A stretch of DNA of 60,375 bases from an uncultured Paracoccaceae bacterium (GTDB lineage Bacteria; Pseudomonadota; Alphaproteobacteria; Rhodobacterales; Rhodobacteraceae): assembly GCA_937927675.1 (NCBI GenBank), contig CALBSG010000058.1, positions 1 through 60,375 on the forward strand. The letters are read 5' to 3'. The notes under the pieces were generated by a model. The model made no database searches, was not told the DNA's origin, and worked only from the letters and a program-made list of their open reading frames with translations. Positions 33,804-42,720 of this stretch are shown in pieces. Made by a program: the position numbers and the translations under genes. Each line of letters opens with the position of its first letter. Position 1 is the first letter of the stretch.

Positions 33804-33832
33804 TTGACACCCCCCCGTGGCACGGCTAAATC
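33804..33832 (+). promoter_or_regulatory. Promoter of tRNA-Leu
   Basis: TTGACA (33804-33809), a 17-nt C-rich spacer, and TAAATC (33827-33832), ending 18 nt before the mature tRNA. This is the best sigma-70 match in the window. Confidence 0.75.
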
Positions 33833-33850
33833 CCGCCCCACTGAAAACGT

Positions 33851-33935
33851 GCCCAGATGGCGGAATTGGTAGACGCACTGGTTTCAGGTACCAGCGCCGC
33901 AAGGCGTGGAGGTTCGAGTCCTCTTCTGGGCACCA
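33851..33935 (+). tRNA. tRNA-Leu (anticodon CAG)
   Basis: 85 nt with an encoded CCA end. The acceptor stem GCCCAGA (33851-33857) pairs with TCTGGGC (33925-33931), followed by ACCA. The anticodon stem CTGGT/ACCAG encloses TTCAGGT, with CAG at 33885-33887, reading CUG codons. GGTTCGAGTCC is the T arm. A long variable arm (about GCGCCGCAAGGCGT) marks it as class II. A terminator follows 13 nt later. Confidence 0.97.
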
Positions 33936-33948
33936 TTCATTCTCAATA

Positions 33949-33976
33949 GACCGCCTTCGGGCGGTCTTTTGCTTTT
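33949..33976 (+). terminator. Terminator after tRNA-Leu
   Basis: GACCGCC (33949-33955), TTCG tetraloop, GGCGGTC (33960-33966), then TTTTGCTTTT. Stable intrinsic terminator. Confidence 0.92.
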
Positions 33977-34049
33977 CTGGCCCCAGCGTCGTTGACCGCT
34001 TTCGCGGGCGGGTCTAAGCGGGGTTTGTATCTTCGGAACGGAATCCATC

Positions 34050-34664
34050 TTGACCATTCATCTGCATGCAAACGACCTGCCCGACGGGCTGAACCTTGGG
34101 CCCATCGTGGCGATCGACACGGAAACCATGGGGCTTGACCCGCGCCGGGACCGGCTTTGCGTGGTGCAACTGTCCGATGGCAAGGGCGACGCGCATCTGG
34201 TGCAAATCGCCAAGGGACAAAACTCGGCCCCCAATCTGGAGCGGCTCTTGACCGATCCGGCGGTGCTGAAACTGTTCCATTTTGGCCGGTTTGACGTGGC
34301 TGCGCTGCAAAAGGCCTTTGGTGTGCGCACCGCCCCCGTCTGGTGCACCAAGATCGCCTCGAAGCTGATCCGCACCTATACGGATCGGCATGGCCTGAAA
34401 TACCTGTTGACCGAATATGTCGGGGTCGATGTGTCCAAGGCACAGCAGACCAGCGACTGGGGGTCGGCAACGCTGACCGAGGCGCAAAAGGAATATGCGG
34501 CCTCTGACGTCCTTTATCTGCACAAGCTGAAGGCCGCCTTGGAGGCAATTCTGGTCCGTGAAGGCCGCATGGCGCTGGCACAGCATTGCTTTGACTTCCT
34601 GCCGGCACGCGCTGAACTGGATCTTCTGGGATGGGACGAGCCGAATGATCTCTTCCACCACTGA
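34050..34664 (+). CDS. Ribonuclease D-like 3'-5' exonuclease
   Basis: 204 aa, the short form: one DEDDy exonuclease domain and no HRDC domains. Exo I is VAIDTETMGL with D23 and E25; Exo II is FHFGRFDVAAL; Exo III is YAASDVLYL with the Tyr and Asp spaced as in DEDDy enzymes. It trims structured RNA 3' ends, for example tRNA precursors. The start is TTG at 34050, since no ATG or GTG is suitably placed. Its 3' end overlaps kdsD by 20 nt, so it opens the LPS gene run. Confidence 0.9.
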   Translation: MTIHLHANDLPDGLNLGPIVAIDTETMGLDPRRDRLCVVQLSDGKGDAHLVQIAKGQNSAPNLERLLTDPAVLKLFHFGRFDVAALQKAFGVRTAPVWCTKIASKLIRTYTDRHGLKYLLTEYVGVDVSKAQQTSDWGSATLTEAQKEYAASDVLYLHKLKAALEAILVREGRMALAQHCFDFLPARAELDLLGWDEPNDLFHH

Positions 34665-35610
34665 TTTTCTGGCCACCGGGCGCCGGGTCATCGCCCGCGA
34701 AACCGAGGCGCTCGGCCTTTTGGGCGCCGCACTGGACGACAGCTTTGGCCGTGCGGTCGAATTGATTCTGGCGGCACAAGGCCGGGTGATCGTATCGGGG
34801 ATGGGCAAATCAGGCCATATCGCTCGCAAAATCGCCGCGACCTTTGCCTCGACCGGCACACCCGCCCATTTCGTCCATCCGGCCGAAGCCAGCCATGGCG
34901 ATCTGGGCATGGTGACGGCGGGGGATGTGGCGTTGGTTCTGTCCAATTCGGGCGAAACCTCGGAACTGGCCGATATCATCGCCCATACGCGGCGCTTTTC
35001 CATTCCGCTGATCGGCATCGCCAGCCGCGAGGGGTCAACCCTGCTGCGGCAGTCGGATGTGGCGCTCCTGTTGCCGCAAGCGCCCGAAGCTTGCGAGACG
35101 GGCATCGTGCCGACCACCTCCACCACGATGACGCTGGCGCTTGGCGACGCGCTGGCCATCGCGCTGATGGAACATCGCCGCTTTACGCCCGAGCATTTCC
35201 GCATGTTCCACCCCGGCGGCAAGCTGGGGGCCAAGCTGTTGAAAGTGGCCGACCTGATGCATGGTGAGGTGCCGCTGATCGGTTGGGATCGCCCGATGAG
35301 CGAAGCGCTGATCGAGATCAGCCGCAAAGGCTTTGGCGTGGTGGGCGTGATCGATGATGCGGGCCACCTTGCCGGCATCATCACCGACGGCGACCTGCGC
35401 CGCCATATGGACGGTCTTTTGTCCCTCACCGCCGGTCAGGTGATGACGAAGAACCCGCGCACGATTGCCCCGGATGCCTTGGCCGAAAAGGCTGTCGCCC
35501 TGATGAACGAGCGCAAGATCACCAGCCTGTTCGTGATCGATCCGGCCGAGCCGGGCAAGCCGCATGGCATTGTGCATATCCACGACTGCCTGCGGGCCGG
35601 GGTGGTGTAA
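34645..35610 (+). CDS. kdsD: Arabinose-5-phosphate isomerase (KpsF/KdsD)
   Basis: 321 aa: SIS domain (about 30-170) then two CBS domains (about 200-320). VSGMGKSGHIARKIAATFAS, HPAEASHGDLGMV and LVLSNSGETSEL are the SIS substrate-binding blocks. It converts ribulose-5-phosphate to arabinose-5-phosphate, the first step of Kdo synthesis. The ATG at 34645 lies within the end of rnd. The lptC start follows 1 nt after its stop. Together with kdsB and waaA in this window it covers three steps of Kdo handling. Confidence 0.95.
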   Translation: MISSTTDFLATGRRVIARETEALGLLGAALDDSFGRAVELILAAQGRVIVSGMGKSGHIARKIAATFASTGTPAHFVHPAEASHGDLGMVTAGDVALVLSNSGETSELADIIAHTRRFSIPLIGIASREGSTLLRQSDVALLLPQAPEACETGIVPTTSTTMTLALGDALAIALMEHRRFTPEHFRMFHPGGKLGAKLLKVADLMHGEVPLIGWDRPMSEALIEISRKGFGVVGVIDDAGHLAGIITDGDLRRHMDGLLSLTAGQVMTKNPRTIAPDALAEKAVALMNERKITSLFVIDPAEPGKPHGIVHIHDCLRAGVV

Positions 35611-35611
35611 C

Positions 35612-36214
35612 ATGGCCCGGATGGCCAGCGACAACCTCCATTCCCGGGTGGTGGCGGTCCTGAAGATCACGCTGCCCTTGTTGGCACTGGCCCTTTTGTC
35701 GTCGCTTTTCCTGTTCTCGCGGCCGATCGACCCAGAGGACGCGATCCCCTATGCAGATGTCGAGATCGCCGACCGACTGGCCCAGCCGCGCATGTCCGGG
35801 GCGGGGTTTTCTACCGTGACATCGGACGGCGCGACCTTGACGCTGACCGCCGAGCGCGCCGCGCCGGTCGCAGGCGGGGCAGAAATCACCGGGCTAAACG
35901 GCCAGTTGATTGACCCGGCCGGCGCCCAGACCGACTTCACCGCAGCCCGTGCCAGACTGGACCGGCCCGCAGGCAAGCTTGAACTGCAAGGCGGCGTCAA
36001 GCTGTCAACTTCGACCGGGTATCAGATCATGACCGACAGCCTGTCGTTGGGCACTGACCGCAGCTTTGTGCAAAGCGTTGGTTCGGTGCAGGCGACGGCC
36101 CCGATGGGGGAGCTGACCTCGGGCGGGATGCGGATGGATCGGAAAGCCGCCGATGCGCCCTATCTTCTGGTTTTCAACAAGGGCGTTCGCCTGATATACC
36201 AGCCGCAGCCCTGA
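35612..36214 (+). CDS. lptC: LPS export ABC transporter periplasmic protein LptC
   Basis: 200 aa. One N-terminal transmembrane helix (about 17-36), then a periplasmic beta-jellyroll domain with TLTAERAAPV, ITGLNGQLIDPAG and LELQGGVKLSTSTGY. It accepts LPS from LptB2FG and hands it to LptA. Similarity is mostly in pattern and position, directly before lptA and lptB, as is normal for LptC. The start MARMASDN gives ATG at 35612, one base after the kdsD stop. Confidence 0.9.
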   Translation: MARMASDNLHSRVVAVLKITLPLLALALLSSLFLFSRPIDPEDAIPYADVEIADRLAQPRMSGAGFSTVTSDGATLTLTAERAAPVAGGAEITGLNGQLIDPAGAQTDFTAARARLDRPAGKLELQGGVKLSTSTGYQIMTDSLSLGTDRSFVQSVGSVQATAPMGELTSGGMRMDRKAADAPYLLVFNKGVRLIYQPQP

Positions 36215-36226
36215 CGGAATTTCCTG

Positions 36227-36718
36227 ATGTTTGATCGGTTCCTTGCCACATCCCTTGCCGTTTTCCTTGCATTTGGCGGGGCTGCACTGGCGCAAAGCAC
36301 CAATGTGTCCTTTGGCGGGCTGAAGGCCGATACCTCCTTGCCGGTCGAGGTTACCGCCGAAAACCTTTCGGTCAATCAGGCCGACGGCACGGCCGTCTTT
36401 TCGGGCAAAGTGCTGGTAAAGCAGGGCGAGATGCGCCTGCAGGCAGACGAAATCCGCGTGCAGTACGATGCGACGGGCAAGGCGATCGACAAACTTTTCG
36501 CCAGCGGGGGCGTGCTGATGGTCAACGCCCGCGACGCGGCACAGGCGGCCGAGGCTGTCTATACCATCGACACGGGCGAGGTGGTGATGTCGGGCGGCGT
36601 TCTGATGACGCAGGGCCAAACCTCGATCAAGGGCGATCAATTGCACATCAACCTGAAGTCCGGCACGGGCCGGATGGACGGGGGCGTGACCACAACCTTC
36701 CAGCCGGGGGGCAATTGA
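36227..36718 (+). CDS. lptA: LPS transport periplasmic protein LptA
   Basis: 163 aa with a signal peptide (about 1-22, cleaved after ALA). The mature part has OstA-type repeats: VEVTAENLSVNQADGTAVF, MRLQADEIRVQYD, and ALYTIDTGE-like turns. It forms the periplasmic bridge that carries LPS to the outer membrane. Lies 12 nt after lptC, and its TGA overlaps the lptB ATG. Confidence 0.94.
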   Translation: MFDRFLATSLAVFLAFGGAALAQSTNVSFGGLKADTSLPVEVTAENLSVNQADGTAVFSGKVLVKQGEMRLQADEIRVQYDATGKAIDKLFASGGVLMVNARDAAQAAEAVYTIDTGEVVMSGGVLMTQGQTSIKGDQLHINLKSGTGRMDGGVTTTFQPGGN

Positions 36719-37476
36719 TGTCCCACCCTGATCTTGCGGTGACCGATGGTTCGGGCGGGCTGACGATTCGCGGCCTGCGCAAAAGCTACAAGCGCCGCCC
36801 GGTGATCCGGGATGTGTCGATGCAGTTGAACCGGGGCGAAGTGGTCGCGCTGCTCGGTCCGAACGGCTCGGGCAAGACGACGACGTTTTACTCGATTGCT
36901 GGCCTTGTCACCCCGGAAGGCGGACAAGTGCTGATCGATGGGCGGGATGTGACCGCCCTGCCGATGTATCGCCGGGCACGGCTGGGCATCGGCTATCTGC
37001 CGCAGGAAGTTTCAATTTTCCGCGGGCTTTCGGTCGAAGACAATATCCTTGCGGTCTTGGAAATTCGCGAAGGCGATCGGCACAAACGGCGCGAGCGGCT
37101 GGAAGAGCTTCTCAGCGAGTTTTCCATCACCCACCTGCGCCGCGCACCTGCACTGGCACTGTCAGGCGGCGAACGGCGGCGGGTAGAGATCGCACGCTGT
37201 CTGGCTGCCGACCCGAAATATCTGCTCTTGGACGAACCCTTTGCGGGTGTGGACCCGATCGCTGTGGGGGAAATCCGCCATCTGGTGCAAGATCTGAAGT
37301 CGCGCGGGATTGGTGTTCTCATCACCGACCACAACGTGCGCGAAACGCTGGAAATCGTTGATCGGGCCTATATTTTGCATGACGGCGCGGTTTTGAAGCA
37401 CGGCACCACCGATGAAATCGTGCGCGATGAAATGGTGCGGCGCGTCTATCTCGGCGAGAACTTCCGCATCATTTGA
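36718..37476 (+). CDS. lptB: LPS export ABC transporter ATP-binding protein LptB
   Basis: 252 aa. Walker A is GPNGSGKTT (47-55), the signature is LSGGERRRVEIARCL, Walker B is YLLLDEPFAGVDP, with GVLITDHNVRETLEI containing the switch His. It powers LPS extraction from the inner membrane with LptF, LptG and LptC; lptFG are not in this window. The ATG at 36718 overlaps the lptA stop. In many proteobacteria rpoN follows lptB; it is absent here. Confidence 0.97.
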   Translation: MSHPDLAVTDGSGGLTIRGLRKSYKRRPVIRDVSMQLNRGEVVALLGPNGSGKTTTFYSIAGLVTPEGGQVLIDGRDVTALPMYRRARLGIGYLPQEVSIFRGLSVEDNILAVLEIREGDRHKRRERLEELLSEFSITHLRRAPALALSGGERRRVEIARCLAADPKYLLLDEPFAGVDPIAVGEIRHLVQDLKSRGIGVLITDHNVRETLEIVDRAYILHDGAVLKHGTTDEIVRDEMVRRVYLGENFRII

Positions 37477-37495
37477 AAGATCACCGCACGCCGCA

Positions 37496-37525
37496 GTTGA
37501 CAAGCGGCCCAAGGCGTCCCCAAAT
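37496..37525 (+). promoter_or_regulatory. Candidate heat-shock type promoter upstream of hpf
   Basis: GTTGACA (37496-37502), 15 nt, CCCCAAAT (37518-37525) resembles the sigma-32 consensus CTTGAAA / CCCCATNT. It lies about 165 nt upstream of hpf. hpf genes are often stress-induced. Eye match only; the first part also fits a sigma-70 -35. Confidence 0.35.
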
Positions 37526-37543
37526 GAAGGTGATGCTACCGTC

Positions 37544-37602
37544 ATTCGCCCCCTTTGGTCCTGACGATGCGGCCGGTCTCCGGCCCCGCCACCAAAGCGA
37601 AT
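37544..37602 (+). other. Structured leader hairpin upstream of hpf
   Basis: ATTCGC (37544-37549) pairs with GCGAAT (37597-37602) and TTTGGT (37554-37559) pairs with ACCAAA (37591-37596), with a CCCC bulge on one side. A nested hairpin GGCCGG-TCT-CCGGCC spans 37571-37585. It may be a 5' UTR structure of hpf or an attenuator; function unknown. Confidence 0.45.
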
Positions 37603-37689
37603 TGACTGCCCGAACCCTGTCAAAATCACCGACCATTCTTCAGATCTCGGCGCAAGTCCGGGACTGACTACCTGCGCGAAGGAGGCATC

Positions 37690-38265
37690 ATGCGCTATCA
37701 AATCAGCGGTAAGCACATCGACATCGGCGAGGCTCTTCAGACTCATGTGAAGGCCGAACTGGGCGAAGTGGTGGAGAAATACGCCCAGCGCCCGACCGAA
37801 GTGGTGGTGGTCTTCTCCAAGTCGGCGCATGAGTATGTCTGCGAGGCGACCATTCACCTGTCGACCGGACTTTCGGCACAGGCCAAAGGCCATGCTGCCG
37901 AAATTTATGCCGCGTTTGAAAGCTGCCGGGAAAAGATGGACAAGCAACTGCGCCGCTACAAGCGCCGCATTCGCAACCACCACCAACATCGTCCAGGCCC
38001 TGTTGAATATGGCGGCGCATCCTCGTATATCCTCGCGCCTACTGAGGAACCCGAGGAAGGGGACTCCGGCGAATTGGTGCCGATCGTGATTGCCGAGATG
38101 GAGACGAAGATCGCCTCTATCACCGTTGGCGAAGCGGTCATGCAGCTCGAGCTTGGGGGCCAACGGATGCTGGTGTTCCGCAACGAGGGACATGGTGGGG
38201 TGAACGTCGTATATCGCCGGGATGACGGCAATATCGGCTGGATTGACCCGCGCAACAGCAAATAA
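37690..38265 (+). CDS. hpf: Long-form ribosome hibernation promoting factor
   Basis: 191 aa, long type. The N-terminal S30AE domain (about 1-100) contains IDIGEALQTHVKAEL and ends in the basic KQLRRYKRRIRNHH; after an acidic linker the C-terminal dimerisation domain (about 130-190) contains KIASITVGEAVMQLEL and the GGVNVVYRRDDGNIGWI ending. It binds stalled or inactive 70S ribosomes and joins them into 100S dimers. A GAAGGAGG site precedes the ATG. It lies between lptB and ptsN, as usual in proteobacteria. Confidence 0.96.
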   Translation: MRYQISGKHIDIGEALQTHVKAELGEVVEKYAQRPTEVVVVFSKSAHEYVCEATIHLSTGLSAQAKGHAAEIYAAFESCREKMDKQLRRYKRRIRNHHQHRPGPVEYGGASSYILAPTEEPEEGDSGELVPIVIAEMETKIASITVGEAVMQLELGGQRMLVFRNEGHGGVNVVYRRDDGNIGWIDPRNSK

Positions 38266-38301
38266 GCCGTCCGTATCGGGCGGCGGAAACGGGATCGGCC
38301 G

Positions 38302-38766
38302 ATGGATCTGTCTAAACTTCTGACCCCTGCCTCAGTGCGGGTGATGGGCCAGATGACCTCGAAAAAGCGCCTCTTCCAGGAACTGGGAGAGGTTGCTGCC
38401 TCGGCTTATGGGCTGGTCGCTGCGACTGCCGTTGATGGACTTCAGGAACGCGAAAGCCTGGGGCCAACTGGCGTTGGCAATGGAATTGCCCTGCCCCACG
38501 CACGGTTGGTGGGGCTGGACAAGATCACTGGCATTTTCCTGCGGCTGGAAAAGCCCTTGGATTATGAAAGCGTCGACCGCCAGCCGGTCGACCTGGTGTT
38601 TTGCCTTTTGGCACCCAAGGATTCCGGCGTGGATCATTTGAAGGCGCTGGCGCTGGTCAGCCGTACGATGCGCGATGCGGGCATCTGCGCCAAGCTACGG
38701 GCCAACAGCGACCCTTCAAAACTTTATGCCATTCTCACCGAGGCCAAGGCCCCGCAGGCGGCCTAA
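38302..38766 (+). CDS. ptsN: Nitrogen PTS EIIA component
   Basis: 154 aa. The phosphorylatable His is H66 in NGIALPHARL. VFCLLAPKDSGVDHLKALALVSR is the other family block. PtsN receives phosphate through the PTS-Ntr chain and regulates K+ transport, carbon/nitrogen balance and envelope processes; partners are not in this window. It follows hpf by 36 nt. One base separates its stop from that of the convergent glycosyltransferase. Confidence 0.95.
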   Translation: MDLSKLLTPASVRVMGQMTSKKRLFQELGEVAASAYGLVAATAVDGLQERESLGPTGVGNGIALPHARLVGLDKITGIFLRLEKPLDYESVDRQPVDLVFCLLAPKDSGVDHLKALALVSRTMRDAGICAKLRANSDPSKLYAILTEAKAPQAA

Positions 38767-38767
38767 G

Positions 38768-40465
38768 CTATTTGACCAGATAGGGCCGACCGCGGCGCGC
38801 ATTGCCCGACGGCAATGCGCCTGATGTCGGGAAGTCCCCCATCAGCACCGGCTGCATGCCCTGATTGCGCAGATTTTGCAGGAACTGACCAAAGCCGGTC
38901 AGATCGGCCAAGCGTGGCGCCTCGGTCAGGCGGCGCAAGCTGCGCGGGCTGATCTCATCGACGATGGTCTGCAAAGGCTCCATCGGGTTTTCCACAAACT
39001 CGGCCAAGGTCCAGATCCGCACCCGCGCCTTGACCCACGAGGAACGCAGCACCGCCAGATAGTCAGCCTCGACCTTTTGCAAGAGCGCCGCCTCGCGCCG
39101 GATGTCGCCGAAATTGCGGTTGGAGTGGAACAAAGGAATCGCCCAAGCGCCTGAAATCACAGAAATCTGCGCATTCGAATCGCCCGCGATGAATTGGTTC
39201 AGCGCTTGGTTATCCGCGGGGCCAAACTGGAAACACTGGCGTTCGCCCCGGGTGTTCCAGATCAGGTTGGTCAAAAAGCTTTTCGGATTGTAATCCCGCA
39301 TTTCGGGGCTTTCAGACATCGCCCCGTTGTAGACGGAATCTCCTCCGGCGAAATGCACCCGGTCCGGCGCGAAAAGATGGCCGTGAACCCGCGTACCGGT
39401 CGCCTTGCCGAGCCAGATTTCGAAATTATCGAACAGATCAGAAAAGCCTTCGAACACCGAATAGGGCGCCGCGGTGCGGCCGTTTTCCCAGTTTTCGTTC
39501 GGTTGCCGTGACTGCATGTACAACCCGGCCCGGCCTTTGGTTCGCCGCTCTACCGCGCGGGCAAACAGACGGTCAATCTTACCGGGGTTCGGTTCGGCCG
39601 CGGGTTGGTTGCCGGGATCATCCGACAGGAAGGTCGCATAAAGCCGGTCAGCATGCGGCCAGATCTTGCGCGCAACAAAGCAATCGGACCGCCGCAGGAT
39701 CTGCAGATGGTCGTCATAAAAGATATGCGGCTTGCCCTGAAAATCGAACTTTGACAGCGTCAGCGATCGGCTTTCCACCTGCGCAGACACCTGCCGGACC
39801 AGAGTCTGAAAATAGCTTTCATCCGGAATCCAGACCCGACGGAAATATCTGTCGATCTCCTCGCGTTCGGGGCTGTCGAGAATGGCCGACAGAGTTTGCC
39901 GCGTCAGACACCACCACTGGCTGCCCAGATGCGGCACGATACCGGCAGGCACGCGCCGCTTGAACCGCAGGCGGCGTTGCAGACGGACATAGCCATCAAA
40001 CAGCCGACGCTGTTTGCGCCACGAAAACGGAAACCGCAGTGTAAACCGTTCGACATCCAGCCCACCGATGGTCCAGCCGACATCCTCGGTCGTGACGCTT
40101 TCGATGAAATCCGTGCGCGGGCGTTCATCCAGATAGCGCACCAACTCGGCGACCGGGCGCAAGGGCAGGCAAGAGCCGGAGGACAGATAGACATGCCGCA
40201 CCTGCGGGAACTGCCGCAGCATGATGGTTGCCGCCTCTTGCGTGGCCGCCACAATGCCCCATGTGCCCCACTCACAGGCATGCCGCCCGGAAAACCGCAC
40301 ATTCGGCAGATCGGCCAACGCCTGCAGCAAACCGTCATAGGCCTTGCGCTTCACGCGCTTATCGACGTGGATCACAACAGGGCAGTCATGCGTGGCCCAA
40401 TGCCGCGCCACCAGCGCCGCCCGGTCCAGTGCCGTGTGGCACAGCATGACAAAACCAACTGTCAC
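38768..40465 (-). CDS. Core-2/I-branching type glycosyltransferase (GT14-like)
   Basis: 565 aa. The N-terminal half has the branching N-acetylglucosaminyltransferase layout: VGFVMLCHTALDRAA, HVDKRVKRKAYDGL, YLSSGSCLPLRPVAEL, and GSQWWCLTRQT followed by IPDESYFQTLV (catalytic Glu region). The C-terminal ~260 residues form a separate domain that I know only from rhodobacteral relatives. It probably builds a surface polysaccharide; donor and acceptor are unknown. The start is GTG at 40465 (overlapping GTGA with the upstream gene), with AAGGGA behind it; a longer frame to 40543 lies inside that gene. Confidence 0.82.
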   Translation of the reverse strand: MTVGFVMLCHTALDRAALVARHWATHDCPVVIHVDKRVKRKAYDGLLQALADLPNVRFSGRHACEWGTWGIVAATQEAATIMLRQFPQVRHVYLSSGSCLPLRPVAELVRYLDERPRTDFIESVTTEDVGWTIGGLDVERFTLRFPFSWRKQRRLFDGYVRLQRRLRFKRRVPAGIVPHLGSQWWCLTRQTLSAILDSPEREEIDRYFRRVWIPDESYFQTLVRQVSAQVESRSLTLSKFDFQGKPHIFYDDHLQILRRSDCFVARKIWPHADRLYATFLSDDPGNQPAAEPNPGKIDRLFARAVERRTKGRAGLYMQSRQPNENWENGRTAAPYSVFEGFSDLFDNFEIWLGKATGTRVHGHLFAPDRVHFAGGDSVYNGAMSESPEMRDYNPKSFLTNLIWNTRGERQCFQFGPADNQALNQFIAGDSNAQISVISGAWAIPLFHSNRNFGDIRREAALLQKVEADYLAVLRSSWVKARVRIWTLAEFVENPMEPLQTIVDEISPRSLRRLTEAPRLADLTGFGQFLQNLRNQGMQPVLMGDFPTSGALPSGNARRGRPYLVK

Positions 40466-41472
40466 GCCCAATTCCCTTTCGACATCAGGCCCAAAATCTC
40501 CAACTGTCGCCAGTTGATATATTTCTCGGACCATTTGCACCAAAGGTCGGGTTCCTTGGCCATGGCCAGCCGATAGGCGCGGTATTCGTGGCTGTTGGCG
40601 TAGTGCTGTTTACGCTCCATCTCCTCTTCGGCCTTGCGGGCGAAGGTATCGAGGAACTTGGCGTGCAACAAAACGCCCGAGGCTTTTTCGCCGCCCCATT
40701 CGTCATAGACCTGATTAAGCCCCCGCGGCAAAAGCATGTGGGTCGAGGACGAAAACGCATAGGAGCGGTGCCATTTCACCAGCGGAATCTTGTTCAGCGC
40801 AGGCGCGCGTTCGGGCAGGTCGGCAAAGAACATCCGCGCCCTTGGCCCACCCTGAATCCACAGGTTGCCGTATTTCTTGTTGCGCTGGATCGTGTAATTG
40901 CCGCTGTCGAACCATTGGGCAATTTCAAACGGGTCTTGCCCTTCGTGATAAGGCTGCGCGTCGAACGGCCCCTTGGGATACATGTCCAGCAGCATCGCCG
41001 AAAACGACTTAATCGACGAGGCATCCAGCCAATCGGTCAGCGCCCTGAGTGGCCGGGTATCGCAAAAGGGGTAGACGAAGAATTCGTCCGGATCGACGAC
41101 CAGGCACCAGTGGTCATGGCCGTATTTGAACTGCAACCAGTTCAGCCAATCCACCCCGAACCGCGCGCGTTTATAGCTGTGATTGGTGGTCCACAGGGAA
41201 ACATCCGGCTGGGTGGCCAAATATTCCCGCCCACCATCATCACTGCCATTGTCCACCATCAGGAAATGGTTGACCCCAAGATCGCGGTAGTAATTCAGGA
41301 AAAATGGCAGACGGATGCGTTCGTTGCGGAAGGTGGAATAGAGCAGGATCTGATCCGGCGCGATCTGCGCCGTGCGGTCCGATACCGCCTGCAACTCCCG
41401 CCGTTTGCGGAAGGCGCGGACCAGCCAGCGCTTGCGCGCCAGCCTGAGCATGTATCTGGAAAGAACGCTCAA
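40462..41472 (-). CDS. Glycosyltransferase family 2 (Glyco_tranf_2_4 type)
   Basis: 336 aa. ILLYSTFRNERIRLPFFLNY, FLMVDNGSDDGGREYLA and the metal-binding CLVVDPDEFFVYP are the marker blocks; WIQGGPRARMFF and PLVKWHRSYAFSSSTH follow. It is soluble or peripheral, with a basic N-terminus. Sugar specificity is unknown. A TTG at 41472 gives the longest form; an ATG at 41451 (MLRLARKRW) is an alternative with equally weak ribosome-binding support. It is third in the galU-GT4-GT2-GT14 run and overlaps the next gene by four bases. Confidence 0.82.
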   Translation of the reverse strand: MSVLSRYMLRLARKRWLVRAFRKRRELQAVSDRTAQIAPDQILLYSTFRNERIRLPFFLNYYRDLGVNHFLMVDNGSDDGGREYLATQPDVSLWTTNHSYKRARFGVDWLNWLQFKYGHDHWCLVVDPDEFFVYPFCDTRPLRALTDWLDASSIKSFSAMLLDMYPKGPFDAQPYHEGQDPFEIAQWFDSGNYTIQRNKKYGNLWIQGGPRARMFFADLPERAPALNKIPLVKWHRSYAFSSSTHMLLPRGLNQVYDEWGGEKASGVLLHAKFLDTFARKAEEEMERKQHYANSHEYRAYRLAMAKEPDLWCKWSEKYINWRQLEILGLMSKGNWA

Positions 41473-41517
41473 ACCCCTGACTTTCTACCTGCTGCCCACG
41501 AGATCCCCATTGTCCTA

Positions 41518-42717
41518 TCAGCCATCCCTTAAGACCGTGTTGAAATGATCGGCCCACGTCAGGCGGATCGCTGGGTCTGGTGACGTCTGACGGGATGCAG
41601 GGGTATTGAGCAACCTCACAACTGTTTCCAACCAAGAATATATGTCGTCCGGCGGCAGGTAAACCGCCTTGTTTCCAAGGAGTTCGCGCGTCACGGGCAA
41701 ATCGCTGGCGACCACCGACGTGCCAAGGCGCGCGGCCTCGACCGGGGGTAGGCCAAAACCTTCGGCCCGGCTGGGCGCAAGCAGCGCGACAGCCCCCGCA
41801 AGAAGCGCGGCAACGGCCCCATCGGAAAGGCCGGGCAGCTCTCGCACCGCGCCACCAGGCGGCAAGGCATCAAGCCGGGACAACAGGTCGGGCGCCGCCC
41901 ACCCCCGCCTGCCAAGGATGTAAAGTCGCGGGACGGGCCCCACCATCTGAGCCCAGACATCCAGCAAAAGCCGATGGTTCTTGCGGGGTTCAATCGTGCC
42001 AAGGGCAATGAAATAGGGCACCGAAAGATCCAGATCAGGGGGCAGACTGCTGGCGTCAGGCAGCGCCACTTCAACCCCCAAAGGCGCGACAAGCCCCGGC
42101 GGCACCCGGCCAAGCCGGGCCAGTTGCGCCTCTGTCGCGCTCCGGGTGGCTTGTGTCAGGTGAACGACCGCATCCGCACAGGCCCCGACCGCAGCCAGTT
42201 TGCGGCGAAAGCTGGCAACCGTATCGGGCCGGGAAAATTCAGGGTAATCCAGCGGTATGGTGTCATGGATCATCACCACAACACCCAACCCCGCCGCCCT
42301 GAGCCTGCCAAGCCCCCGCGCCGTCAGATTGGTATGGCCGATGTTGTAATAGCAGGCTGCCTTGGGCAGGCGACGCAGCAACCGCCACAGACCAAAGCGT
42401 GAAGCACGGGCAATCGCGAGCTTGCGCGCGGCGGTTTCGGACCGGCCACGCAGCGGATCACGGCGATAGAGCAGACGCGACAGACGATCTACAGGCGGCA
42501 AGGCGATCTGGCTTTGCACCAACGTCAAAAGGCCGGTGCAACCGCGCCGGTCCAGCAGCAAAAAACCCGCCGCACTGCGCACCAAAGCAAAAAGCGGCGC
42601 CTCATCGGCCAAAAAGCGCGTCAGATAGGCCAGTTCGACACGATCAATTCCGGTCAGCGGCCCCCGACCCAACCGCGACACCAGCCGCGTCACATCAAGA
42701 AGCCGCGCTCGCAGCAC
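41518..42717 (-). CDS. Glycosyltransferase family 4 (GT-B)
   Basis: 399 aa. GVVVMIHDTIPLDYPEF, FIALGTIEPRKNHRLLLDVW and SRAEGFGLPPVEAARLGTSV are classic GT4 blocks; the Glu residues of the last one are the donor-binding EX7E motif. It probably adds a hexose to a surface polysaccharide from a nucleotide sugar. The start is GTG at 42717, three bases after the galU stop, which indicates translational linkage to galU and supports a UDP-glucose-linked role (inference). Confidence 0.87.
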   Translation of the reverse strand: MLRARLLDVTRLVSRLGRGPLTGIDRVELAYLTRFLADEAPLFALVRSAAGFLLLDRRGCTGLLTLVQSQIALPPVDRLSRLLYRRDPLRGRSETAARKLAIARASRFGLWRLLRRLPKAACYYNIGHTNLTARGLGRLRAAGLGVVVMIHDTIPLDYPEFSRPDTVASFRRKLAAVGACADAVVHLTQATRSATEAQLARLGRVPPGLVAPLGVEVALPDASSLPPDLDLSVPYFIALGTIEPRKNHRLLLDVWAQMVGPVPRLYILGRRGWAAPDLLSRLDALPPGGAVRELPGLSDGAVAALLAGAVALLAPSRAEGFGLPPVEAARLGTSVVASDLPVTRELLGNKAVYLPPDDIYSWLETVVRLLNTPASRQTSPDPAIRLTWADHFNTVLRDG

Positions 42718-42720
42718 CGC

